This document shows positions 38,320 to 50,198 of a stretch of DNA of 64,000 bases, one piece after another (position 1 is the first letter of the stretch; each line of letters opens with the position of its first letter). This stretch comes from Tardiphaga sp. vice304 (lineage in GTDB: Bacteria; Pseudomonadota; Alphaproteobacteria; Rhizobiales; Xanthobacteraceae): assembly GCF_007018905.1 (NCBI RefSeq), contig NZ_CP041402.1, forward strand, positions 620,001 through 684,000. Direction: 5' to 3'. The notes beneath the pieces are model-generated. The model had not been told where the DNA came from, searched no databases, and worked only from the letters and a program-made list of their open reading frames with translations. Made by a program: the position numbers and the translations under genes.

Positions 38320-39015
38320 ATGAGAGCGCTGATCCTTGCGGCCGGCAGGGGCACACGGCTTGAGGCGGTCAATGGAGGCCTCCCGAAAGGGCTCGTCGAG
38401 GTTGGCGGAAAACCGATACTCGATCGGCAAATAGAGCTGCTGGAGTCGCTGGACGTTGACCGGATTTGCATCGCGACCGGCTATAATTACGAATTGATTG
38501 AGAAGCGCTATGGCGAGCGGGTTGACTATCGTTACAATCCGTTTTTCGAGCATGGCAACAATATCGTGAGCTTTATGTTCGCGCGTGACTGGATCGATGG
38601 CGATCTCGTCGTGCTATATGCGGATCTGATCTACGAGCCCGCGATACTGGATGCGGCGCTCAATTCTACTGCTGATATCGGAATGGTCGTGGACCGCAAC
38701 GCGGTCGAGCGTGGACACGCCCTGGTGTCTGTTGAGAATGGAAAGATTACGCGCGTTGGCACGGAGCTCGGCGAAAGCGAGGCCCATGCCCGCTTCATCG
38801 GCATCGCGAAATATTCGACCGATGGTCTGAACGCGATGCTTCCGGAGATCGAAAGCGCGGTAAAGGCCGGCAAGACGGACCAGTATTACATCATCGGCGC
38901 AAGGTCGCTTATGACACGGGGCTATCCGGTCGTTCCGGTCGATATCAGCGGTCGAAAGTGGCTTGAGATTGACTTCCCGGAGGATCTGGAACGCGCTCGC
39001 CGTGAATGGGCGTGA
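38320..39015 (+). CDS. NTP transferase, PntC/LicC-like (phosphonate or phosphocholine cytidylyltransferase type)
   Basis: The 231-residue protein begins MRALILAAGRGTRLEAVNGG with the nucleotide-binding loop and PKGL at 22-25. YADLIY carries the Mg-binding Asp, and EHGNNIVSF is shared with LicC and with the 2-aminoethylphosphonate cytidylyltransferase PntC. GGAAGG precedes the ATG. In a pepM cluster it probably activates the phosphonate headgroup as a CMP derivative. Its stop is 3 nt from the asnB start, implying coupling. Confidence 0.88.
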   Translation: MRALILAAGRGTRLEAVNGGLPKGLVEVGGKPILDRQIELLESLDVDRICIATGYNYELIEKRYGERVDYRYNPFFEHGNNIVSFMFARDWIDGDLVVLYADLIYEPAILDAALNSTADIGMVVDRNAVERGHALVSVENGKITRVGTELGESEAHARFIGIAKYSTDGLNAMLPEIESAVKAGKTDQYYIIGARSLMTRGYPVVPVDISGRKWLEIDFPEDLERARREWA

Positions 39016-39018
39016 TGG

Positions 39019-39292
39019 ATGTGCGGCATTTTCGGAATCGCGTCCGTTTCCGCGCTCGCTGAATCCCGGTGCCTATTGGAGGCGCTGACCGATCGACTGC
39101 AACACCGCGGACCCGACGAGCGCGGCAGCTACCTCGATGACACCGTATTCCTCGGCCACCGCCGCTTGTCCATCATCGATCTGCGGGGCGGCCGTCAGCC
39201 GATGACGGCATGTGACGGTCGATATGTCATTGTCTACAATGGCGAGCTTTACAACTTCAGGGAGGTGCGTGCCGCGCTCGAAAATCGCGGGC
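39019..39292 (+). pseudogene. asnB-like gene, 5' fragment (interrupted by IS21)
   Basis: This is the N-terminal 91 codons of a glutamine-hydrolysing asparagine-synthetase homologue: MCGIFGIAS with the catalytic Cys2, QHRGPDERGSYLDD and YNGELYNFREV of the class II glutaminase domain. The frame is cut by the IS21 element at 39293. The first copy of the 6-bp target duplication GCGGGC (39287-39292) is inside this fragment. Joining it to 41941 restores the reading frame. Confidence 0.93.
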
Positions 39293-39447
39293 TGTAGCGC
39301 GACAATCAGGATGAGAATCCCGCGACAATCAGGATGAGAATGCGCCGCTGCTGGGGTGACGAAGGGAGGGCGTAGCCCGACCGGAGGCACCCCAGCAGCG
39401 GCGTGTCGGCCCGAAGGGGCCTCATTGGCGGTAACGGCGGCTGGTAA

Positions 39448-41795
<2,348 letters not shown>

Positions 41796-41940
41796 TTGTC
41801 GCTCCACGACAATCAACTCTACAGCACGCGATTATCGCTTGCGTTATCGTCAGGCCGCGACAATCATCCCCACGCCGCGACCGCTAAATTGCCATCCTGA
41901 TTGTCGCGCTTCCCATCCAGATTGACGCGCTACAGCGGGC

Positions 41941-43604
41941 ATCGATTCAAGACCGAAAGCGACACCGAAGTCATCCTTCGCGCCTTTGCCGAGTGGGGCG
42001 CGGCGTGCGTCACGCGCTTCAATGGCATGTTCGCCTTTGCCATCTGGGATGGGCTAAAGCGAGCGTTGTTTCTGGCCCGCGACCGGCTCGGCATCAAGCC
42101 GCTTTACTACAGCGTCATAGGGGAGCGGCTTGTTTTTGCCTCGGAAATGAAAGCGATCACGGCGCACCCTGATTTTCAGCAGCGCGCCAACTTGGCGGCC
42201 CTGTCGAGTTATTTGAGCTTTCGCAGCGTGCTGGGTGAAGATACCGTCTTTGTCGGGTTGAAATCCTTGCAGCCGGGTCATCACCTGCTCTTTGCCGACG
42301 GTCGTGTCGGTATCAGGCAATATTGGGACATCCCGCATTCGCTTCCACGGACAGACAAGGGCGAAGACTATTATCTGACGACGCTGACGGAGAAGCTGTC
42401 GCAGGTGATCAGGCGTCATCTGGTCAGTGATGTTCCCGTTGGCGCATACCTCAGCGGTGGCCTCGACTCCAGTCTGATGGTTGCTATCATGGCCGAATAC
42501 CACGCCGGACCGCTCAGGACCTATTCGGTCGGCTTCGACGTCGAAGGTTATGACGAGGGTGCTCATGCCGAGGTAGTAAGTCAACATCTCGGAACCCAGC
42601 ACCGGCATCTGACTTTTGGTGCCGATAAATATATTGCGATGATGGACGGCATGATCCAGCACCGCGACCAGCCACTGTCGATTCCTCACGAAGTGGCGTT
42701 GTGCGCGCTGTCGCATGAGTTGAAGAAGGACGTCACCGTATGTCTGTCCGGGGAGGGGGCGGACGAACTGTTCGGCGGCTATGGCCGCGTCCAGAGGTCG
42801 CCGATGGACTACCGGAAGCTGGCGTTCTACCAGCGGCTGCCGACGCCGCTGCAGGCCCTGATCAAATTAACCCTTCATGATCCCGATGTCATTCAGCGTC
42901 TTGGCTTGAAGGACGACGTGGCGCATCTCCTCCATGTCTATCACTGGTGGCCGCTCGCTGCGAAGTGGGATATATTCAGCGACCAGGTCAATGCGGAACT
43001 CGATTTCGACCGCGCATTCCTGTCCCGCTGTCACGCCGTTCTTGACGCGACGCGAAGCGACGATGCGTATGACCGCGTGTTCTACTTCTTCGAGAAAATC
43101 CATTTGTTGAACTTGCTCGACCGTCTGGATGTGCAGAGCATGACCGCCTCGGTCGAGGCGCGGGTGCCGTTTGTCGACCACGAGCTGGTGGAGTTTGTCT
43201 GGTCCATTCCACTCAAGTACAAAATGCGCTGGAAATCGCCGCTGCACAGGCTCAGGGCCTGCTTTACGAAGAGCGAGAATGCTAGCGAGCACCTCGACGT
43301 CAGCAAATATCTCCTGCGCAGGGTCGCCGATGGGAAGCTGCCGCCGCAGATTTCGCGCCGTAAAAAGCTTGGCTTTCCGGTGCCGCTTGATGCCTGGTTC
43401 GGTGGTTCGCTGCAGAATTTCGCGCGTGAGATCCTGCTTGACGGCTGCACGCGGCGGCGCGGAATCTTCAATATGAAGAATGTCGAAGATCTTCTGCTGA
43501 ACCCGCAGCACCTGGCGTACGATTTCTACGGCAAGCGGATCTGGATGCTGCTGAATGTCGAGTTGTGGTTCCGCGCGCATATTGACCGGGCCGTATCCAT
43601 GTAG
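41941..43604 (+). pseudogene. asnB-like gene, 3' fragment
   Basis: The frame continues HRFKTESDTEVILRAFAEWG directly after the second target-duplication copy (41935-41940). The synthetase domain has the PP-loop SGGLDSSLMVAIMAEYH, CLSGEGADELFGGYGR and SVEARVPFVDHELV. Joined to 39019-39292 it gives a 645-residue protein of normal AsnB-like length. It would use glutamine and ATP to amidate a carboxylate, or condense two substrates. A truncated product could be made from within the element, but no start with a ribosome site is evident. Confidence 0.92.
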
Positions 43605-43695
43605 CGCGGCGTGAAGCGCGGAAAGACAGTCGAGAGCGAATTCAATGGATGGAAGCGTGTCCCGTCCGAATGGACAACCTATTGAAAGCTCACAT

Positions 43696-44367
43696 CTAGA
43701 GCGCGAGCGTCGCCGGTTCGCCACATTTCCAGGTCGCACGGGCCTCCCCGATCCGCCGCACCAATTCGGCGACCAGCGCATCGAGGGACTGCGTACCATC
43801 GATTTCCTGCCATCCCAGACGCTGCGACCAGGAGTCTAGTCGTTCCAGAATGCGTCGCTGGTGCTGCAGGAAACTTTCGGGATGGCAGGCCGGATCCATG
43901 CCGCACTCATAGGCGACCAGATCGTCGTGCTTGCGCCGGTACATTTCCTCGGGGCGCAGCTTGATGTAAAGCGTGATGTCCGGCTGCGGCAACAGACTCG
44001 CAGTGGCCAATGCCGCCTTCTCGTCCGCCCCGAAGATGATCTCGGCAGCAGTGTGCTTCATCCAGTAGCTGTCGTAAATGATTACCCGGCTGGCGTCGGC
44101 CTGATCCAGATGAGACGACACCGTAACCGCCATCGACCACAGCATGAAGAGAAGGCGCGCCGTTGCTGTCGGCATTTGCAGCACGCTATTGCGTAGTGTT
44201 TGCACGTCGGTGTCAATGAACGCCGACGCAGGGGAAAGGGTTGGGTTCAAGATATCGAAGCGATCGAGGCGCACGGCCTCCACCCCCATGTGTAGCAAAG
44301 CCTGCTCGACCTGCCTGCTCAGTGTCGTCTTGCCCGCGCCGTCCGCGCCCGCGATTGCCACCAGCAC
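43696..44367 (-). CDS. Thymidylate-kinase-like P-loop kinase
   Basis: I chose the GTG at 44367, with GGAGGAG 6 nt upstream. The TTG at 44439 would add 24 residues before the P-loop. The protein then starts MLVAIAGADGAGKTTLSRQV, the typical beginning of a dTMP-kinase-fold enzyme. The segments VIIYDSYWMKHTAAE and KLRPEEMYRRKHDDL correspond to the DR-type substrate motif and the LID. At 223 residues it has the family length. It is antiparallel to the cluster. A nucleotide- or phosphonate-kinase role is inference. Confidence 0.82.
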   Translation of the reverse strand: MLVAIAGADGAGKTTLSRQVEQALLHMGVEAVRLDRFDILNPTLSPASAFIDTDVQTLRNSVLQMPTATARLLFMLWSMAVTVSSHLDQADASRVIIYDSYWMKHTAAEIIFGADEKAALATASLLPQPDITLYIKLRPEEMYRRKHDDLVAYECGMDPACHPESFLQHQRRILERLDSWSQRLGWQEIDGTQSLDALVAELVRRIGEARATWKCGEPATLAL

Positions 44368-44522
44368 TTTCGACTCCTCCAGACCTGCCAGTGGCGTCGA
44401 CTGAGACCCCGAACCGCGCAATTTTGACCGAAATCTCAAAGTTGTGTTATCTTAACATGCATCCTGTACGATAATTTGGTCAAGCCAAGATTATTGTAGC
44501 TGACCGGGATGACGAGGTGCAC

Positions 44523-45677
44523 GTGACAGTTATGGATCGGTTGGATGTGGCGTTTTTGGCGGCGGCAGGATCGGCGGCCCATCGCTTCCGCGTCGATCTG
44601 AAACCGGAACGGGTCGATGTGCGATCGGATGATGAACGCGCGGGAACTGTGCTGGAGCACGTTTTCGGTCCGGCGAACCTGACACTGGTCGGCCCGGCGG
44701 AGGCCGCCGCCGATTGGACCGTGGCGGCTGTCGCGAGTGATCGATATGGCGAAACGCTGCAAGCGTTTGCCGATGAAGCGCAGGACCTGTCGGCCCCGGG
44801 ATTGGCTGAATACTGGCGCGGCGATTTTATTGCCGAACCGCTCAGCCGCTCGGCGCAACGGGCGGTGGTTCGCCATGTTCAGCCGTTCGATGGGCTGACG
44901 ATCCTGCGGCGCGACCGCAAGCTTCTTGTCTACGTCTACCCGCTGGGGACGCGGCCGTTCATCCCGCATTTTGAGCATCTCGTTGCCTATGTGCTGCGGC
45001 TCGCCTGTTGGCAGCGAGGCTACGTGGACGTACACGCCGCCTTCGTACGCTATCGCGGCAAGGGTGTGGCGCTGATCGGTACGCGCAGAGCCGGAAAAAC
45101 CTCGCTGGCCATGCATCTTTTGCAAAAGGGCGGCGAATTGCTGGGCAGCGACATGGCGGAACTGCGCGTAGATGCCGGAGGCGATCTCGCGGCGAAAGCC
45201 ATACCCCATATGTGCCGGATCACGCCGGAAACGGTTCTGGACAATGGCTCGCTTGATAGCAGGATCGGACCGTCCGATGACCACAACAGCTGCTATCTCG
45301 CCGGGCCCCTGCTTTCGCATGGCAAGTACGAGTTGTATGAACCCTCGCTCAACCAGGTGTTTGGCAGGAAAGTTTGTATTGCGTCGATGAAGGTCGACGC
45401 GCTGTTGTTTCCGCATTTCGCCGTGGAAACAACCCGGCAGGCCATCCTGCGCATGCCGGACTCCATGGGGACGGAACGGCTCCTCAACAGTATCGAGAAC
45501 GACCGGCCGCTCGCGGACTGGCTGCCGTTCGATCTGTCCTGCCGAAAACAGGCCGAGGCAGACATAAGAAAAAAGTTCAGCCATGACGACGTGAATGCCG
45601 GATCGTTCGATTTCCACTTCGGCAAAGAGAAATCGCTGTCATGGGACGAGATCGACGAAGCGTTCGACCGCATTTGA
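44523..45677 (+). CDS. HPr-kinase-like protein
   Basis: I prefer the GTG at 44523 (GAGG 5 nt upstream); the ATG at 44532 is an alternative. Residues 172-200 (VHAAFVRYRGKG, VALIGTRRAGKTSLAMHLL) match the HprK C-terminal P-loop, with Gly-Lys-Thr-Ser at 191-194. Further acidic residues follow (GSDMAEL). HprK relatives phosphorylate small proteins or peptide products in some peptide-modification clusters. It is transcribed with the gene set to its right, perhaps after its own promoter. The target is unknown; it could be the 69-residue protein. Confidence 0.75.
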   Translation: MTVMDRLDVAFLAAAGSAAHRFRVDLKPERVDVRSDDERAGTVLEHVFGPANLTLVGPAEAAADWTVAAVASDRYGETLQAFADEAQDLSAPGLAEYWRGDFIAEPLSRSAQRAVVRHVQPFDGLTILRRDRKLLVYVYPLGTRPFIPHFEHLVAYVLRLACWQRGYVDVHAAFVRYRGKGVALIGTRRAGKTSLAMHLLQKGGELLGSDMAELRVDAGGDLAAKAIPHMCRITPETVLDNGSLDSRIGPSDDHNSCYLAGPLLSHGKYELYEPSLNQVFGRKVCIASMKVDALLFPHFAVETTRQAILRMPDSMGTERLLNSIENDRPLADWLPFDLSCRKQAEADIRKKFSHDDVNAGSFDFHFGKEKSLSWDEIDEAFDRI

Positions 45678-45814
45678 TAGTTGCACTGTCCGTCGACATG
45701 AGGCTCGTGCAGCGCACAAAGAACGCCGTCGTCGCCGGAACCAACGGTCGACACTTCAACGCGACGGGTTGAACGAAGTGTAGCGCACGAATTTGTGTGA
45801 TGCGCCGTAGGGCA

Positions 45815-45843
45815 TTGACGGAACTGGTGCGTTGAGGTAGTAA
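45815..45843 (+). promoter_or_regulatory. Candidate promoter for the 69-aa gene operon
   Basis: TTGACG at 45815-45820, a 17-nt spacer, then TAGTAA at 45838-45843. It lies 56 bp before the start of the 69-residue gene, in the 221-bp gap after the HprK-like gene. A second AT-rich TTATACACT just downstream is an alternative -10. Confidence 0.45.
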
Positions 45844-45898
45844 ACTATCGTTATACACTCTGTAAGTGAATTCTGCCCAAGGATGAGGAGAAGACACG

Positions 45899-46108
45899 AT
45901 GACTGATCATGAAGTCGAGCGTTTATCCCAAGCAGCGAAAGTCCTGCACGAACATCGGACTGGCCTTGTACTCACCGGCCGCATCAAAGACGGAAAGCTG
46001 GTGCTGGACCAGGCGACGCAGGACGAAATAGCGCGCAAATTCGCCAAGGCTGATACGGCGTTTGTGGCGCTGAATTCGCCATTCGATCCGGCTTCCCAGT
46101 CGGTCTAG
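45899..46108 (+). CDS. 69-residue protein, possible precursor or carrier peptide
   Basis: Preceded by GAGGAG about 9 nt before the ATG, this gene heads an operon with the diiron protein and the Pol-beta nucleotidyltransferase. The protein starts MTDHEVERLSQAAKVLHEHR (helical), has a beta-hairpin-like LVLTGRIKDGKLVLDQA and ends VALNSPFDPASQSV. No signal peptide, cysteine or known domain is present. Its size, position and Ser-rich C-terminus make it a candidate substrate for the modification enzymes around it, but this is only a hypothesis. Confidence 0.65.
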   Translation: MTDHEVERLSQAAKVLHEHRTGLVLTGRIKDGKLVLDQATQDEIARKFAKADTAFVALNSPFDPASQSV

Positions 46109-46118
46109 CGCGACCTCC

Positions 46119-47015
46119 ATGCGCAGCCCGAATTCGGCAGAGCGAATCAGAGAGATAGCTGACCATGTCAGCGCTCTGGTGTCGGCGGAAGCATTCGGAA
46201 ACAAGGTCGCCAGGATCGCACAGGTTGCGGTTGATCTGTATGGCGGCCTTGGCGAATGCCGGAAATATTCAGCGGCGATCGGCGAGGCGCTCGAACGAGA
46301 GCCGCCGCCGTTCGACGCCGAACCCTATGCCACCCTATATCAAGAATCCGCTACAGACCCTCGGTGGATGGCAACGTCGCTCCTGACTAATTCCGAGCGG
46401 GAAGGCGATGGTTCGAGACGTCTGTGGTCATTGGCCGCCTGTGCGCCGGACAAGGACGAACAGCGTCAACTGAAGCGTCACGCCGTCGATGAGTCGAAGC
46501 ACTCTCTGATGTATCTGGCGTTGCTGGACCTTGCCTTTCCCAATTCGGTTTCGGTCGAGTTCCGCAATGAATTGCGGCAACTGTCTCCAGGCTTCTCAAT
46601 GCACATGAAGCTTTTTCCGGTGAAGGGGTCGCCTTATGCAAAGGTTCCGACCATCGACGATTTTCTCCAGATGAATATCGCGGAAATCCGCACCACGATT
46701 CATCACGTTATGCAACGTCGCGCGCTCGAGGCCCATTGCCCGCCAAGAAACCGCCAGGCGATGAAAAGAATTCAGGACAGCCTTCTGAATGATGAGCTGG
46801 CTCATGTCGGTTACACGGCCTTCCTCATCGAAAAGCTTTCCGAGGGGGCGGACCAGTGCAACGTCGCCGCGCTATTTTGTAAGCGATTCAGCGATTTCAA
46901 CCGGATCACCACGGAAGAGTTCGGCGACAATGCTTTCGATTGCTCGCTCGCTTGTTGCGCCCGGCGGGATTGGTGCCGTGCCAAGAAGACAGAGCCGAAT
47001 TTCTACGATGGGTGA
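46119..47015 (+). CDS. Ferritin-like diiron protein (putative oxygenase)
   Basis: The 298-residue helical protein carries two ExxH motifs, E125-S-K-H128 (DESKHSLMY) and E226-L-A-H229 (DELAHVGY). Additional glutamates at about residue 93-95 (NSEREG) and at E189 (NIAEI) complete a four-helix diiron carboxylate set. This arrangement is used by N-oxygenases and desaturase-like enzymes of natural-product pathways. The C-terminus has a Cys cluster (CSLACCARRDWC). The start has no clear Shine-Dalgarno. It is probably coupled to the small upstream gene, 10 bp away. Confidence 0.78.
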   Translation: MRSPNSAERIREIADHVSALVSAEAFGNKVARIAQVAVDLYGGLGECRKYSAAIGEALEREPPPFDAEPYATLYQESATDPRWMATSLLTNSEREGDGSRRLWSLAACAPDKDEQRQLKRHAVDESKHSLMYLALLDLAFPNSVSVEFRNELRQLSPGFSMHMKLFPVKGSPYAKVPTIDDFLQMNIAEIRTTIHHVMQRRALEAHCPPRNRQAMKRIQDSLLNDELAHVGYTAFLIEKLSEGADQCNVAALFCKRFSDFNRITTEEFGDNAFDCSLACCARRDWCRAKKTEPNFYDG

Positions 47016-47054
47016 GAGGCCCCACGCGCCGGTTTGCCGCTACAGGTGTCGGGA

Positions 47055-48200
47055 ATGACTCTTGAAGAGTTTCTCTGCCTTCATTTGATAGATCTCGGTG
47101 CGCTGGTCGAGGGCGCGCAGGCTGTCGCATCGATCGGAGAAGACGATGTTCTTCTTGCCGTCGGTTCGCTGGCCGAGGGATTGGGAACGACAAAATCAGA
47201 CGTCGATCTGATCCTGATAACCCCCCGTGAAGAGCTTGCGCGGGTCTCGCCTGATGAAGTCGTGTCGTGGGTTTCCGGGACATGCATCATCGACATGCGG
47301 ATATTGCCGCGAACCCAGGTCGTCTCGATTATCGACCGCATCGAAAGCTGGTCGCGTTCGGCCTGGAATGTCACCCGCGCAGCCGACTTCACCGCGAATG
47401 AGCTTCTGTTGCTGCACCGACTGTACGCCGGGACATTGCTGTGGCCGCGTGACGCTGAAGCCGATCACGTCAGCAGCAGCAGGCCGGCCTGCGCCAACAT
47501 CGCACGCCTGAAGCTGCATGTGGCGCGGCATATGGCCCGGACGATCCAGGTCGACATGGTCGGATACCGCGACGCCGGGGACCATCGCTCAATGGTATTT
47601 GCGGCGCAGGAATTGCTTGGCCATGCGGTGGACGGATTTCTGGCTGGATTCCACCTCACCAATCCGACACCGAAATGGCGCAGCAGATTGCTGGAAAGGC
47701 TGCCAGTCGACTGGGGAGAGCGGCTGATGCTTCGTCCGACCGGCTTGAGCGCCAGTGAACTTGTCTGGCAGTTACACCGTGCGCCGGCAGCGCCGACGAA
47801 GAAATTGGCGCTCGACCATGCTTGCCGCATCGCGACATTTGCCCGCTCGGCCTTCACATGGGCCGAGTGTGAGCTTATCGGCGGTGCAGAGACGAAATTC
47901 GATCGATATAAATGGCCTGCTTCAGTCAGGCGCGGGGGAACGCCGTTGCCGAATCTGGAGCTCGACGTCGACTTCTGCTTGATGGAGGACGGCGTCGCGG
48001 TTGCCCGCTTGAATGAGCTCGGCGCGAGTCTGAAATTGTCGTTTGCCGAGTTCGCCATGATGCTGCTGTTCGATAACACCACGACCTCCCATGAGGCGGC
48101 GATCGTTGGCGATAGCGTCAATGGCGTCGGTTTCGGATTGCGCACCGTCGAGCGGATGGCAGATCAAGTCGAGCAATCCGGCTTCGTCATCGCCCGCTGA
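47055..48200 (+). CDS. Pol-beta-fold nucleotidyltransferase-like protein
   Basis: From the ATG at 47055 (TTG 47034 is possible) the protein has 381 residues. The nucleotidyltransferase motif VGSLAEGLGTTKSDVDLIL gives G37-S38 and D49/D51, and a third Asp lies at about 80 (CIIDMRIL). A long helical middle follows, then a C-terminal domain of about 90 residues that looks like a winged helix or PqqD-like fold (KLSFAEFAMMLLFD, ERMADQVEQSGFVIA). It probably transfers a nucleotide or nucleotide-activated group. It converges with the next gene, overlapping it by 14 bp. Confidence 0.72.
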   Translation: MTLEEFLCLHLIDLGALVEGAQAVASIGEDDVLLAVGSLAEGLGTTKSDVDLILITPREELARVSPDEVVSWVSGTCIIDMRILPRTQVVSIIDRIESWSRSAWNVTRAADFTANELLLLHRLYAGTLLWPRDAEADHVSSSRPACANIARLKLHVARHMARTIQVDMVGYRDAGDHRSMVFAAQELLGHAVDGFLAGFHLTNPTPKWRSRLLERLPVDWGERLMLRPTGLSASELVWQLHRAPAAPTKKLALDHACRIATFARSAFTWAECELIGGAETKFDRYKWPASVRRGGTPLPNLELDVDFCLMEDGVAVARLNELGASLKLSFAEFAMMLLFDNTTTSHEAAIVGDSVNGVGFGLRTVERMADQVEQSGFVIAR

Positions 48201-49065
48201 TCGTCCCCCGAGCCTCATCACCGGCACGATTCGCCACCTCGTTCGGCCGCTCGAAATGCCCCAGAAAGTGAAGCGCCGCATCGGGCACATCCGGCGAATC
48301 TGAAGCCCCGTCGTGAATCACGTCGTCGGCATTGACGACATAGGCCTCGCCGGGATCGATCCGGACACGGACCGCAGGGTGGTTCAAATTCCGGCTGAGA
48401 TACGCGCGAACCGCGTCCGGTGCCGACATGTTCGGCGGAAGTTCGCCAGAGAGCTTTCTGGCGGCCACCAGGGTTGACACGGGCGTCGGCAAGAAGACGA
48501 GATAGCGCGGGTTTAATCCGAGGTTGATGCAGAGCCGGCGTCGCGCGCGGGATCGTTCGATCAGCGGAATCTTGTCCCAGTTGTCGATGTGCAGCCCGAT
48601 CCGCACGGGTGCCACCGGGTCCGGAATATGCGTCACCAAGCGCAGGCCCCCCGGGCCGACCCAGGCGCCTTGGCAGATGAGACCGTCGAGCCGACCGCAG
48701 AACCGCGCGATGTCTTCGATGCCCTCGCGCACGGCCTCGGGCAGAAATGTCAAATCGGCCTTGCGCCGCGATGCGATATGCGCTTCGAGCACGCGTGACA
48801 ACCGCGGCAGCGGCACGACAAGCACTTCCGGATCCTTGTGCACGCCGGGGCTTCCGACGAGCCCCGAAAGTTCATCGGGCGTCGGCATGCGCCATTCGCC
48901 GCGCGGCGCGACAGCGTCCGGCAGAAAGCCGGCACCTCCGTCGGATATCGACTCGCCCGCGGGACAGAGTCCGGAGACAACGGAAAGCCTTCGCTCGGCG
49001 CAGCATTTGGGCGTCAGATCATGGACGCGGACGCAGCATTCCATCGCAGCTATTGATCTCCACAT
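48187..49065 (-). CDS. Probable 2-oxoglutarate/Fe(II) oxygenase
   Basis: The protein has about 292 residues (ATG at 49065; a further ATG at 49044 is an alternative). A cupin-type iron triad is suggested by H160-I-D162 (GLHIDNWD) and H252 (DVIHDGAS), with basic residues nearby for 2-oxoglutarate. The rest of the fold (LVTHIPDPVAPVRIG, INLGLNPRYLVFL) is beta-rich. The first 40 residues are Cys-rich (ECCVRVHDLTPKCC). It is antiparallel to the operon. The family call is tentative. Confidence 0.58.
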   Translation of the reverse strand: MWRSIAAMECCVRVHDLTPKCCAERRLSVVSGLCPAGESISDGGAGFLPDAVAPRGEWRMPTPDELSGLVGSPGVHKDPEVLVVPLPRLSRVLEAHIASRRKADLTFLPEAVREGIEDIARFCGRLDGLICQGAWVGPGGLRLVTHIPDPVAPVRIGLHIDNWDKIPLIERSRARRRLCINLGLNPRYLVFLPTPVSTLVAARKLSGELPPNMSAPDAVRAYLSRNLNHPAVRVRIDPGEAYVVNADDVIHDGASDSPDVPDAALHFLGHFERPNEVANRAGDEARGTISGR

Positions 49066-49283
49066 CAAAGCTATTCAACCTTAATGCGTTTTCTTGCCAA
49101 GGGCTAGCTGGAGATCGTAGTGCGGAGCCGTGTTTCTCTCTGGCGCCACACAATCATGGTGAAATAGAAACTGCAGCCGATGAAGGACTAATGGTTGATC
49201 AGGAAAATGCCGCTCGGCCGCTTCCTCCAAAGTAAATGATCGTGAAGGTCGGCAAACGACTAGATGTCTGCGATCCCAGCGAT

Positions 49284-49424
49284 TGAACCGCCCCGGATTG
49301 ATCGGAGGCTCCAACTTCTGAGAGGATGGAGCCATGACAAGCAAGACGACAAACAAGTTTTCACCCGAGGTCCGGGCCCGTGCGGTTCGGATGGTTCTGG
49401 ATCACGCAAGCGAGCATTCGTCCC
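49284..49424 (+). mobile_element. IS3-family left-end remnant
   Basis: The left inverted repeat TGAACCGCCCCGGATTGATC starts at 49284. The orfA start at 49334 reads [20 protein letters not shown] and breaks after SSRWA at about 49424. The remainder of the element is missing. It interrupts the 3' part of the adjacent integrase remnant. Confidence 0.82.
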
Positions 49425-49427
49425 GCT

Positions 49428-50023
49428 GGGCGTCTTCGACTTCACGACCGCGATCTTGCAGCCTTAGCAGTCCTTCACGCGCAGACTGCCGATCTCGTCG
49501 ATCCGCAAGCCGCTGAGTGCCGACAGCAAGCCTCCAAGCGGCCCAGCACCCGGCGAACATCTTCTTGGTATCCGTTGGTGAAAGAGTGCTCCTCGAACCA
49601 GATGTCGAGCAAGGCGCGGAGCGGTGTGCCTGTGCCGCTTGCGACGGCGGCGAACTGCTGAGCCTCCTGCGGCCCGTGAATAGCCTCGATGCGGGCCACG
49701 CGGTTGCTGAGGGCTTCCGCCACGGTAGTCTGCTCATCGGTCAACCCGGTCGCAACAGCCTCATCTTGCGCCGCTTGCCGCCAGCGCAGCGCCTCCTCGA
49801 TCAGGGGCTTCTGTGTGGCGAGAGTCTTCACGCCCTTGAGCTTGGCCTTGATACGGCGGATCACATCCAACTTCTCCCGCTCAGCCTCCAGTTGATCGCG
49901 CGTGATGAGCACCTCGCGCACCTTGGTGCCGAACTCTGCCCGTTGACTGGGAGGGACCTTCATAACCACGCGAATGCGGTCGCCGTGCCATTCGAGATGG
50001 CGTCCGAGGTCGCGTCGTTTCAT
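49428..50023 (-). pseudogene. Site-specific integrase remnant at the right island end
   Basis: From the ATG at 50023 the protein starts MKRRDLGRHLEWHGDRIRVV, an integrase N-terminus, and continues through the core-binding domain to RRVLGRLEACC. A frameshift follows. The next frame reads ALSGLRIDEIGSLRVKDC, which holds the box I Arg, then a TAA and [14 protein letters not shown] before truncation by the IS3 remnant. It lies immediately inside the right att site and points into the island. Inactive. Confidence 0.83.
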
Positions 50024-50054
50024 CGTCTGGCCATGTCGGAGGAGAGCAGGGTGC

Positions 50055-50070
50055 CCCCCCCTCTCCGCCA
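50055..50070 (+). other. attR: right boundary of the island block
   Basis: CCCCCCCTCTCCGCCA matches the last 16 bases of tRNA-Ser (14202-14217), with one extra C on the left. Core-type chromosomal genes resume just beyond it. Confidence 0.82.
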
Positions 50071-50198
50071 CTCCCTTTCAAACCATTTAAAACGCTCCAA
50101 CCGTCGTCAAGCCGTGCATCACGAGGTCGGCCAGCGTCGCGTCGCCGCCGCGGTATCTTTTGTGGCCGTGCCGTCAGGTGATCCCGCGTACCGCCGTA

